Positions 7,472 to 14,144 of a stretch of 14,469 bases of DNA are shown piece after piece (position 1 is the stretch's first letter; each line of letters opens with the position of its first letter). The stretch comes from CANLBN01 sp047629215 (GTDB lineage: Bacteria > Pseudomonadota > Gammaproteobacteria > Pseudomonadales > Cellvibrionaceae). The stretch lies in the NCBI GenBank assembly GCA_047629215.1, contig JBLHWO010000087.1, positions 1 through 14,469 on the forward strand, given 5' to 3'. A model generated the notes under the pieces. That model ran no database searches, had not been told where the DNA came from, and was given only the letters and a program-made list of their open reading frames with translations. A program made the position numbers and the translations under genes.

Positions 7472-8712
7472 CCCCCCCCCTCCCCCGAAATAGGACATAA
7501 TCCTCTGTAGAGCAGGCCATCCTTACACTGAAGCTAGGCGGGGGGTTAACGGCCGTGATGTAAACCAATATTTGATCGGCTTAGTGGTCACTTGTGCTCC
7601 AAAGCTCTCGCTTTTAGCGGGTGGTTGTTGAGTAGGGGGTTAAATTGAGCCCCTATACCGGAAAAATAGAAATGAAATACACAGAAATAGGGAATGGTTC
7701 AGTGATGGTATTCTTTCCGCCCTTGGTGAATTTGAGTTTACGACCCTGAAGAGGATAGATTAAGCATGGATGTTTTTCAATCACTCTAATAATGTTTCAA
7801 CACGGGTATTTAAGTCAGCGCCTGTCTCAGTATCAGAACGAATACTAGAGGCAATCAACTTTTTTACCGCTTTTGCTATAGCAGTGGGATTATCCGGTGC
7901 TTCATTACCTTCTATCGGTTGAGTCTCTAAATTATCGAAAAATAGTTTATCAATCTTTTCCACGGCGGGGGATATTTATTGTAAATCTACAACTATCTTC
8001 GGGTGTTAAAGATGAATCTGGGTCGCCACCTAAAGACGTTATGATTTCATTAGCTGCTATTTTTTGTCCTTTCAGTCTTCACGGAAAGAGGCAGCTAAGC
8101 TGTGCGTGCTAAAAAATATAAGAATACGCCAAATCCGCACTGCTAGTTAGCTCTCCTCTACTCATCTAAATTCTGAAGCAGTCTCGCAAATGATGTCTCT
8201 GGCGACCCGGCCCATATTGATAGAAGAGCGGTTCCTATGATTATTGCAAGCTTGAGTTACGGATTAAGCACGAGGTTTGCGACAGAATAGCAAACTCATT
8301 GAGCTCTTGATTTTCTCGAGCAACCTAGGTTGAGCCTCGCCTGCAGTGCTTGCAGAATACTGCCTGCTGAGGAGTATGCTCTGGCGGAGTATATTCTGAG
8401 TGTTCATGTCCTGGGAGCGTATGTTGTTCATTGTAGACCTCTAGCGTTGAGAAATTTTATGTGAAAAGTTTTATACTAGATGTGTGAGGTAAACTGCTAT
8501 TTGGTTCCAATTTTGTTGAAAAAACTTAAATTTGTGTCTTGATGACGAGTAAGCGAATCAGCAATTCGGTCAAATAGTGCACTAACCGGGGAACAAGCCC
8601 AAAGTTTTCTGATACCATTTGTTATTGTTAGGCTAAATGCAGAGCGCTAGCGTGGCCATTAAGCCGCTGCAGTTGCCCCACCACCTCGCCTCCAGCTCTA
8701 TATTACAAGGTA
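7472..8712. other. Decayed region with no intact gene of normal size
   Basis: About 1.2 kb after the chaperone-like gene. It begins with nine C, one T and five C (7472-7486). It holds only short frames. On the minus strand these include 7781-7963 and, just upstream of it, fragments reading IAANEIITSLGGDPDSSLTPEDS (about 7990-8060) and WAGSPETSFARLLQNLDE (about 8168-8225). On the plus strand there is a 53-codon stop-free stretch at 8303-8464 without a start. Together they suggest remnants of genes broken by frameshifts; none could be assigned to a family. Confidence 0.5.
7781..7963 (-). CDS. Short hypothetical frame, possibly a gene remnant
   Basis: 60 codons from a GTG at 7963, the only start after an in-frame TAA. 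The product (MEKIDKLFFDNLETQ... RVETLLE) is hydrophilic, acidic and mostly helical in appearance, with no membrane segment or recognised motif. No good ribosome site precedes it. Its start overlaps the end of an upstream minus-strand frame ending in PRRGKD by about a dozen bases, which could mean an operon-like arrangement or one gene split by a frameshift. I cannot assign a function. Coding status is doubtful but the composition looks protein-like. Confidence 0.3.
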   Translation of the reverse strand: MEKIDKLFFDNLETQPIEGNEAPDNPTAIAKAVKKLIASSIRSDTETGADLNTRVETLLE

Positions 8713-8853
8713 ATAAGCGCATTCAAAATTGACCGCACCATAAGCTCATCGATGCTGTAAGCCCAATATGTAAGCCGGACATAGCTAAAAGATGAATGGT
8801 GCCGATATTTCTAAGTAATCCCATAACTCAGTAGTAATCCATTACCGATTACC

Positions 8854-8881
8854 AATCAACAATCAACAATCAACAATCAAC
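8854..8881. repeat. Four tandem copies of a 7-bp unit in the comEC relic
   Basis: The unit AATCAAC is repeated four times without mismatch. The intact comEC has a single corresponding AATCAGC at this place, so this is a one-to-four expansion by slippage, tolerated because the copy is non-coding. Confidence 0.85.
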
Positions 8882-9004
8882 AAACCTGATAATAAACCAA
8901 AATTGTCACTTCACCGAATCGATTTTTTAGCTTTTTACTTAATTTTTGATGCCAACAACTTACATTGACAATATTACTTATTTTCACACGAACATTACCT
9001 AAGC

Positions 9005-9059
9005 GTTTATTATCCTAAATACCGCAGTTGAATCTACTGCAGTATTTAGGATAATAAAC
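9005..9059. repeat. Large near-perfect palindrome inserted in the comEC relic
   Basis: Two 24-base arms (9005-9028 and 9036-9059) are reverse complements with a single mismatch (9023) around a 7-base loop TGAATCT. The outer nine bases GTTTATTAT of the left arm are native comEC sequence. The right arm's ATAATAAAC and the intervening bases are absent from intact comEC, which continues differently at this point. A long DNA or RNA hairpin would form. Confidence 0.9.
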
Positions 9060-9366
9060 ACTGCTCTTAATATAGCCACTGGCTATAATTTTCTGCTGCA
9101 ATAAATAAAGTTGATAATCAAAACTGATGGGATTAACGAAACCTCGAGGGCGGCGAAGTTGACTTCAAATTGCCATCGATCTCCTGCTTGAATTATAGGC
9201 GTGTTATTTGCGGCGGAAGCGGTTGCTTTACATAATTTTTTATATGGTGAGTTTTTACGCCCTGAGAGATAATTTTTCCCTTCCACTTTATTTGATAAAA
9301 AAGGAATACACTCCTAGTATCCTAGACACTTAATAGCGTTACAATAACGCATAAAAGGTGCCCATC

Positions 9367-9625
9367 ATGAGCCGAAAACACTACCCGGAAGCATTTAAAA
9401 TTGAATCAGTTAAGCAGGTTGTTGATCGAGTCTACAAGCTTGGTGAGTTGCCGAGCGATTAGGATCACAACTAAAAACATGCATAACGGGATAGAACGTT
9501 ATGGCAGCGAAGGTACTCATCACCAAACAATATCAGGCCAACAAGATGAGTGGCGTAAATTAAAAGCTCAGCTTCGCCGAGTTGCCGAAGAACGGAATAT
9601 TTTAAAGGGCGCCGCTGTAGGTTCA
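9367..9625 (+). pseudogene. IS3-family transposase OrfA remnant
   Basis: Helix-turn-helix subunit of an IS3-type transposase. From the ATG at 9367, with an AAGGTG ribosome site, the frame reads MSRKHYPEAFKIESVKQVVDR and then GELPSD before a TAG at 9460. The expected continuation VAERLG appears in a second frame. A further shift yields TTKNMHNGIERYGSEGTHHQTISGQQDEWRKLKAQLRRVAEERNILKGAA (about 9470-9620), the typical OrfA C-terminal leucine-zipper-like part. At least two frameshifts are therefore present and no full OrfA can be made. Family assignment is from recognition of these blocks. Confidence 0.85.
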
Positions 9626-10110
9626 AGCTGTCATTGCAAGCGAGTCAAGGAAAGATACGCGCTCAAAAAGCCGGTAAGTCAGCGAGCCAAAGAAGATAAG
9701 CGACGTCTAGGCATTAATAAAGAAAAGCTGGATATAAAGTGGGATTGACTGTGGCTACCGGACTATAACAATGGATTTAAACGATGTCGGTGAACGCTGA
9801 GCAAAGCATCGTATTCACCACATTATGCGCGAATAAGGAATTAAATCGCAGCGGGGTTATAAGAGACATGTTGATGGCCATATGGCGTCGCAAACCTGAA
9901 ACAACAGTAATGATAGATTCAAATCAGGGTGTCCAATATACTATGGTGATTGGCGTAAGTTCGTTACCGATAATAATCTTTATCACAGTATGGGTCGTCG
10001 CGGTAACTGCCATGACAATGCAGTTGCAGAAAGTTTTTTGTCATTACTTACGGGAAGCGCATTAAGCGCAGAATCTATAAAAAAGGGCTAGAGCCAGAAA
10101 TAAAACATCA
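9626..10110 (+). pseudogene. IS3-family transposase OrfB (DDE integrase) remnant with internal deletion
   Basis: Catalytic subunit fragments appear in several frames: PVSQRAKEDKRRLGI (about 9672-9716), SWI*SGIDCGYRTITMDLNDVGER*AKHRIHHIMRE*GIKSQRGYKR (about 9725-9870, with three in-frame stops), then LMAIWRRKPETTVMIDSNQGVQY (about 9870-9940) and DWRKFVTDNNLYHSMGRRGNCHDNAVAESF (about 9948-10038). The block that should carry the first catalytic Asp (VTDITYI in relatives) is missing where GYKR joins LMAIWRR. The second catalytic Asp, normally HSDQG, reads DSNQG. The Glu of AVAESF remains. Together these show a dead transposase. Confidence 0.87.
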
Positions 10111-10242
10111 GAAAAAAGCGATAGTTTTGCCGAATAAATAATTTGATAACAAGTTACAACAGAAAAGTGGTACGCGACAAGCAATCAAGTAAAGCGTAAC
10201 CGTTAAGATCTATCATAATTAAAATAACGAATAGAGCTATGC

Positions 10243-11832
10243 CTATTCTTTACTTCTCCACAACAGTCGTCTTTTGGATCCCATTAATAAAAATACCAAC
10301 AGAAGTAGTGTAGCGATGCTAACCGAACCGCCGCCTGAACTACCCCCTGAACCACCTCTATTAACATTATCGACTTCATTGGCTGCCCGCTCCCCTTCGT
10401 GTAATGCACCGATGACGGTAGCGGGGTGGGTATTATGCGACGCCTCCCCAGCAAAGAAAATTCTGTTATTGGCCACAGGTTTCTGAAGATCGAGTCGTTT
10501 ACTGTTATTGGCCGTAATATAGGTGCCTACCTTAGGATAGGAATAAACCCCCAAGCTATAAGGCTGTTTGCCCCAATTTTGAACTACGCCATCAATATAA
10601 TTACTCGTCGCCCCACCGGGCACCTGAGGAAAAGTTACGTCGAGGTCTGCTAATATCGCTGCAATGATCGCACTATCTCCTTCCGCACCACCACCAGCAT
10701 CGGCAGCAATAACATCCAATGCTGCACCATTATCACCCATGGGGGAACACATCAGAATGTGATCTGTGCTGCCAGCTTTGTAATCGCTGGGCACCCAACA
10801 TACGCTAGCTAGGCCTTCGGTTACTAGCCACGCCAAATTAGCACCCTCGGTCTCCCACCAGGCTGAAGCAAAGCGCAGAGGGACCTTCATCCCCATATCG
10901 ATACCAATCCCGTTGTAGGCGGAGACGGTAGAGGCAGGTAAATCGGGTATGAAGTCAATCATTTCTGCCTGTAACACGCCAATCGAGACGGTCACGATAA
11001 CTTGTTGCGCCGTATGTCGATCACCGTTTGTGTCGGTGACAATGACATCATCACCGCGGGTATCAATACTCACCACAGGACTGCTCAACAGCAGATCGCT
11101 ATTGGCAACAACGTCATTCCACCATACTGTTTGTAACGCATCCGAATAGCCAAGGTCTTTATCGCCAATAACAAGAACATCCTCAGACAGATCCCACTGA
11201 TTGTCTTGCAGCGCAAGACTTCTAGCGCCAAGTTTATGTAAAGAGGTGGCATATTCACCGCCGGCAATACTCGCGTTATACAGATGGTAAGCGCGATGAT
11301 TAAGGCCGACACCATATTCATTAAACACATCATCAGCTAAAGACGAACTCGGGCTTTGGTGTTGATTGGGCCGCCAATACCAATTATAAAAGGCATTGAC
11401 ATTACTTACGTCACTATCGTTGCCACAGTCAATGTCAGCATCTACATCTGCCCAGCAGGTGCTCGTACCACCGTCCATTGAATATGCTCCAATACCCTGG
11501 TTTGCATTTACATAGATGGATTGGCCGTATTCACTTCTAATAGCGGGCCAAACCGGGTTGCTACCAGTGCCCCGATAATGCTCCTCTGCACCTAATTCTA
11601 TACGCGTATCGCCGAGGGTATGGCTATAGACACGCCCACCAATACGGTTGGTGGCTTCAATAATGAGTACATCATAACCATCTTCAATCAAGGTTTTCGC
11701 CGCATACAAGCCTGCGCTTCCAGCACCTACCACCACGACATCATGTGTTGTATCGACCGACCAAGCATTCGGTATAAAAAAAGATCCTAGTATAAATGGT
11801 AATCCTAAACTGCTTAAAAGCTTCATTATCAT
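10243..11832 (-). CDS. Exported FAD-dependent amine oxidase with GlyGly-CTERM-like C-terminal tail
   Basis: 529-residue flavin monoamine oxidase-like enzyme, expected to oxidise an amine or polyamine to the aldehyde with release of H2O2. An N-terminal signal peptide (about 1-25) precedes the FAD-binding Rossmann motif VVVVGAGSAGLYAAKTL (32-48), E59 for the ribose, and RIGGR (63-67). The C-terminal FAD motif FFAGEASHNTHPATVIGALHEG lies at about 459-480. The end has the three-part sorting signature: Gly/Ser-rich RGGSGGSSGGGS (492-503), a hydrophobic segment (504-519) and a basic tail KRRLLWRSKE. This resembles GlyGly-CTERM, which is cleaved by rhombosortase on type II-secreted proteins. The ATG at 11832 has AAGGGG nine bases upstream. 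It has no obvious operon partners; substrate unknown. Confidence 0.88.
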   Translation of the reverse strand: MIMKLLSSLGLPFILGSFFIPNAWSVDTTHDVVVVGAGSAGLYAAKTLIEDGYDVLIIEATNRIGGRVYSHTLGDTRIELGAEEHYRGTGSNPVWPAIRSEYGQSIYVNANQGIGAYSMDGGTSTCWADVDADIDCGNDSDVSNVNAFYNWYWRPNQHQSPSSSLADDVFNEYGVGLNHRAYHLYNASIAGGEYATSLHKLGARSLALQDNQWDLSEDVLVIGDKDLGYSDALQTVWWNDVVANSDLLLSSPVVSIDTRGDDVIVTDTNGDRHTAQQVIVTVSIGVLQAEMIDFIPDLPASTVSAYNGIGIDMGMKVPLRFASAWWETEGANLAWLVTEGLASVCWVPSDYKAGSTDHILMCSPMGDNGAALDVIAADAGGGAEGDSAIIAAILADLDVTFPQVPGGATSNYIDGVVQNWGKQPYSLGVYSYPKVGTYITANNSKRLDLQKPVANNRIFFAGEASHNTHPATVIGALHEGERAANEVDNVNRGGSGGSSGGGSVSIATLLLLVFLLMGSKRRLLWRSKE

Positions 11833-12174
11833 AAATTATAGCCCCTTCAATTTTTAAAAAGTGAATTCTGTGGTGATTTGATTAATTCACGCGCCGCTGT
11901 TGACTGACTATGGGTCACGGGGCAATATGAGTGAGTCATTAATAATAGCCGTTCGGTTAAATACTGGTTCTGTCGCAAATTTCTCATTGACTTCAAAAAA
12001 TAGTGTTTTGCTAACGTACCCAAGCTACCAGAGAATAAAGCAACCCTCCGATCTACCGATATTATGACTCTTCGGCAAGCATCTCACTTTTTTAATCATG
12101 ACTATAATCTTTATACCTGCCAACGTTCGTTGAACCTTATAAAAGTTCGTACATCCCAGCATCAAGCGCGTTAT

Positions 12175-12219
12175 CCGGTTATTGTGGTTCCGGTTATTGT
12201 GGTTCCGGTTATTGTGGTT
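12175..12219. repeat. Three perfect tandem copies of a 15-bp unit
   Basis: CCGGTTATTGTGGTT is repeated exactly at 12175-12189, 12190-12204 and 12205-12219. The unit length is a multiple of three, so it extends frames on both strands (PVIVV on plus, NHNNR on minus) without breaking them. Neither frame is otherwise convincing. Confidence 0.92.
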
Positions 12220-12373
12220 ATAGTCTTGCTCCATCAAATTATTCAGGAACTACACTGGCGTATTTTAATACGTTTACGATTATCTTTATTTTACTATTTT
12301 ATCGCCACTGTATTCGCACAACTCTTACCAACATTAATCAGACCGAGCTTGCCATTATTGCTGATGACTTGTT

Positions 12374-12514
12374 TCATATTGGCAATGTATCTATTTTTTT
12401 GTCTCCTTCATCAGAATTTACTTGGGCATCACGATCCGTATCTTGAAGCTGCTCTATAACGTTTTCAGGAGTACCAAATAGCGCTACTAATCTGGATGAT
12501 TCAGGTGAGTTCAT
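12374..12514 (-). CDS. Short hypothetical protein with strong ribosome binding site, possible gene remnant
   Basis: 46 codons from ATG at 12514, preceded by AGAGGAT four bases upstream, one of the better ribosome sites in the window. The product MNSPESSRLVALFGTPENVI... is polar and acidic, with a predicted-looking helix (ENVIEQLQDTDRDAQV) and no signal peptide or membrane segment. Its stop overlaps, as ATGA, the start of another minus-strand frame (12294-12377, MKQVISNNGKLGLINVGKS..., 27 codons) that continues past two stops, as in a decayed gene. Upstream lie coding-like fragments in other frames (VTVREGNLSLLLERSSSDSH...). Function unknown. It could be a genuine small gene or the start of a truncated one. 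Confidence 0.35.
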   Translation of the reverse strand: MNSPESSRLVALFGTPENVIEQLQDTDRDAQVNSDEGDKKIDTLPI

Positions 12515-13045
12515 GTTGATCCTCTAGATCTTCCACAACGCCTGATTTTACTGCTACTGTGCTAGAAGATAGAGTAATAAATCAGGCCCCTCTTCTTTAA
12601 AACGTGCTCTTTCGGTAGCTCTTTGTGGATTAGCAACTGCTCTTGTGCTAAAAAACTGAAGGTTCTAGTCAATAGTGATGGGTCACCACCACCAATACTT
12701 ATATGACTATCACTGCTAGAGCGCTCTAATAGTAGCGACAGATTCCCTTCCCGGACTGTAACGAAGAAAAGCTACTCTACACATTCCGAGAGTGAGGTTG
12801 GGTTGCTACCGCTCCACAATCAATGATGGTCTAGCTGATACTCCAGGGGAGGAGTTTACACGTGTGTAGGATTTGGGCTTCCCCAACCTAACCTATACAT
12901 AAAAAACCTTTAACTCAAATAATGAATTATAACTAAACATATAATGATAACTATAGCTGCCTAGATTCAATTCACAAGTGCAATTTTTAGAGATTTTCTC
13001 TCTTGTCTTTTGGCCGAAACCTGAGAGTAGCTATACTATACCGCG

Positions 13046-13087
13046 GCATAGGTAAAACCTATGCGAGTCGCCCCAGCAGAGCTGGGG
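13046..13087. repeat. Two adjacent perfect hairpins upstream of gloB
   Basis: First hairpin: arms GCATAGGT (13046-13053) and ACCTATGC (13057-13064) with an AAA loop. Second: CCCCAGC (13071-13077) and GCTGGGG (13081-13087) with an AGA loop, followed by GTTTACCCC. The pair resembles a structured intergenic repeat or a bidirectional terminator protecting gloB from upstream transcription, but a proper T tract is lacking. Confidence 0.7.
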
Positions 13088-13168
13088 GTTTACCCCTTGT
13101 TTATTAAAAAATGAGAAGCGACAACTAGCCTGAAACAGGGGGTATTAGGCATCAATAAGACATCAAAA

Positions 13169-13207
13169 AAAACGGTAGATAACAACATAAGCGTTATTTG
13201 TCGTTTT
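13169..13207 (+). other. RNA-type hairpin in the gloB leader
   Basis: Arms AAAACGGTAGATAAC (13169-13183) and GTTATTTGTCGTTTT (13193-13207) pair over all 15 positions if three G-U wobbles are allowed, around a 9-base loop. Pairing that depends on G-U pairs favours an RNA role on the plus strand. It ends 32 bases before the gloB start. No known riboswitch is recognised. Confidence 0.5.
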
Positions 13208-13238
13208 ACCTTGGGACTTATTACGATAACATTAAGAT

Positions 13239-14033
13239 ATGATTAAAATTACTCCAATACCCGCCTTTTCGGATAACTACCTTTGGTTGATCGAAAACAC
13301 TCAAAATGGTCAAGATAAGAATGATGCCGTCGTTGTTGATCCCGGTGACGCCGAACCGGTATTAAAAGTTTTACGAGAAAAAAACCTAAACCTTGCTGGC
13401 ATTTTAATCACCCATCACCACTCGGACCATATTGCAGGCATTGACGATCTATTAAGCTACTATGACGTACCCGTTTACGGCCCCTACTCCAAACGTATCC
13501 CTCAGATAAGTGTAGAATTAAAAGAAGGGGATGAAGTAGCATTATTTGATAGGGCATTAACACTCAAAGTACTTGAAGTTCCAGGCCATACTTATGACCA
13601 CATTGCCTATGTAGGCGACATCAATCAGCAGGCGGCTCTATTTTGTGGAGACACCTTATTTGCAGCTGGCTGTGGTCGCTTATTTGATGGTACTCATGAA
13701 CAATTTTATCGATCCTTACATAAGCTGAATTCCCTGCCCCTCCATACACAGATTTACTGCACTCATGAATATACCTTATCTAATTTGGCTTTTGCTAAAG
13801 CGGTAGAACCCAAAAACAAAGCGATTCAAGGCCGTATAAAGAACGAACAGCTCAAGCGGGAAAAAAACCAAGCCACCCTACCCACTAACTTAGCACTAGA
13901 ACGACAGACCAACCCTTTTTTGCGTTATCAAGAACCGGGAGTGTCTCTTGCAATCAACCAATTTTGGGAAGCCGCTTGGACAAGCGATTTAGACTTATTT
14001 ACCGGTTTACGCCGTTGGAAGGACAAATTCTGA
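13239..14033 (+). CDS. gloB: Hydroxyacylglutathione hydrolase (glyoxalase II)
   Basis: Cytoplasmic metallohydrolase that converts S-lactoylglutathione to D-lactate and glutathione, the second step of methylglyoxal detoxification. The 264 residues match the usual length of about 255-265. The metallo-beta-lactamase core has THHHSDH at 58-64 (H59, H61, D63, H64), H117 in PGHTYDH, D138 in FCGDTLF and H176 in CTHEYT, giving the full binuclear metal site. The C-terminal glyoxalase II domain includes NLAFAKAVEP (182-191) and a terminal NPFLR...LFTGLRRWKDKF. The ATG at 13239 has only a weak AAG site. In many gammaproteobacteria gloB precedes mltD, and the lipoprotein that follows here fits that order. 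Confidence 0.97.
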   Translation: MIKITPIPAFSDNYLWLIENTQNGQDKNDAVVVDPGDAEPVLKVLREKNLNLAGILITHHHSDHIAGIDDLLSYYDVPVYGPYSKRIPQISVELKEGDEVALFDRALTLKVLEVPGHTYDHIAYVGDINQQAALFCGDTLFAAGCGRLFDGTHEQFYRSLHKLNSLPLHTQIYCTHEYTLSNLAFAKAVEPKNKAIQGRIKNEQLKREKNQATLPTNLALERQTNPFLRYQEPGVSLAINQFWEAAWTSDLDLFTGLRRWKDKF

Positions 14034-14144
14034 TATTTTTGGGAGTGAGTCTTGGTTTTAATACATACTTGTTTGCACATCCAGCCACTATTCCCTAATA
14101 TTCTCCCTAGCATTCCTTGTCTTTAATCGATGTAGCACTTTTTC

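Larger units (their letters stand above)
8713..9314 (-). pseudogene. comEC: Decayed partial second copy of comEC (middle segment)
   Basis: This stretch aligns along its length with 5739-6286 of the intact comEC in the same orientation. Long runs are nearly identical, for example around 9095-9125 against 6065-6095 and 9165-9200 against 6129-6164. It corresponds to about ComEC residues 121-303: the second half of the N-terminal domain up to just past the HLLAISGLHIG motif. The rest of the channel domain and the whole metallo-beta-lactamase domain are absent. Frameshifts break it; a short piece still reads TPIIQAGDRWQFEV before shifting frame. Relative to comEC it carries a 7-bp repeat expansion (8854-8881) and a palindromic insertion (within 9005-9059). 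Its upstream edge ends at the IS3 remnant. It cannot encode a working protein. Confidence 0.9.
9321..10213 (+). mobile_element. Decayed IS3-family insertion sequence
   Basis: Remnants of both transposase frames of an IS3-family element lie here in plus orientation. Candidate degenerate ends are CCTAGACACTTAATAGCGTTAC (9321-9342) and the inverted GTAAC...TTAAGATCTATC near 10196-10213, sharing TAGA, CTTAA and GTTAC blocks. The present span is about 0.9 kb against the usual roughly 1.2-1.3 kb, consistent with an internal deletion in orfB and possibly another near its 3' end. The left end directly abuts the comEC relic. Multiple stops and frameshifts make it immobile by itself. Exact boundaries are uncertain. 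Confidence 0.8.
11833..13238. other. 1.4-kb region without a normal-sized intact gene
   Basis: Between the amine oxidase and gloB only short or spurious-looking frames exist. Distinct contents are a 15-bp triple repeat (12175-12219), a 46-codon minus-strand frame with a strong ribosome site (12374-12514), an imperfect inverted repeat (CCTGATTT at 12541-12548 with AAATCAGG at 12579-12586), coding-like minus-strand fragments about 12590-12770, and hairpins near gloB (13046-13087 and 13169-13207). A plus-strand 131-codon frame at 12064-12459 runs through the triple repeat and has no credible start signal. The region looks like decayed accessory DNA. Confidence 0.5.

Noticed and set aside
7897..8112. 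71-codon plus-strand frame
   Set aside because: Antisense to better coding-like minus-strand fragments, with no ribosome site or recognisable sequence.
8303..8464. 53-codon stop-free plus-strand stretch (ALDFLEQPRLSLACSACRILPAEEYALAEYILS...)
   Set aside because: No start codon with a ribosome site and no recognised family; could be a remnant but is not separable from chance.
8620..8660. GTTAGGC followed by inverted repeats, considered as an integron attC site
   Set aside because: No matching RYYYAAC partner at a suitable distance and no integrase or cassette structure.
9083..9286. 67-codon minus-strand frame containing TPIIQAGDRWQFEV
   Set aside because: It is a fragment of the comEC relic, truncated by a frameshift, not an independent gene.
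11833..11845. Perfect TATAAT just before the amine oxidase ATG
   Set aside because: Only two bases separate it from the start codon, so transcription would begin inside the gene; the AAGGGG ribosome site upstream would then be lost. Probably coincidence.
11967..11983. GGTTCTGTCGCAAATTT, resembling IS6-family terminal repeats
   Set aside because: Only one such end is credible; the inverted partner near 8273 is a 12-base match expected by chance in a window this size, and no IS6 transposase remnant was found.
12064..12459. 131-codon plus-strand frame with hydrophobic stretches (PVIVVPVIVVPVIVV)
   Set aside because: The hydrophobic part is generated by the 15-bp triple repeat and AT-rich DNA. 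There is no ribosome site, and the antisense strand has a better-supported start at 12514.
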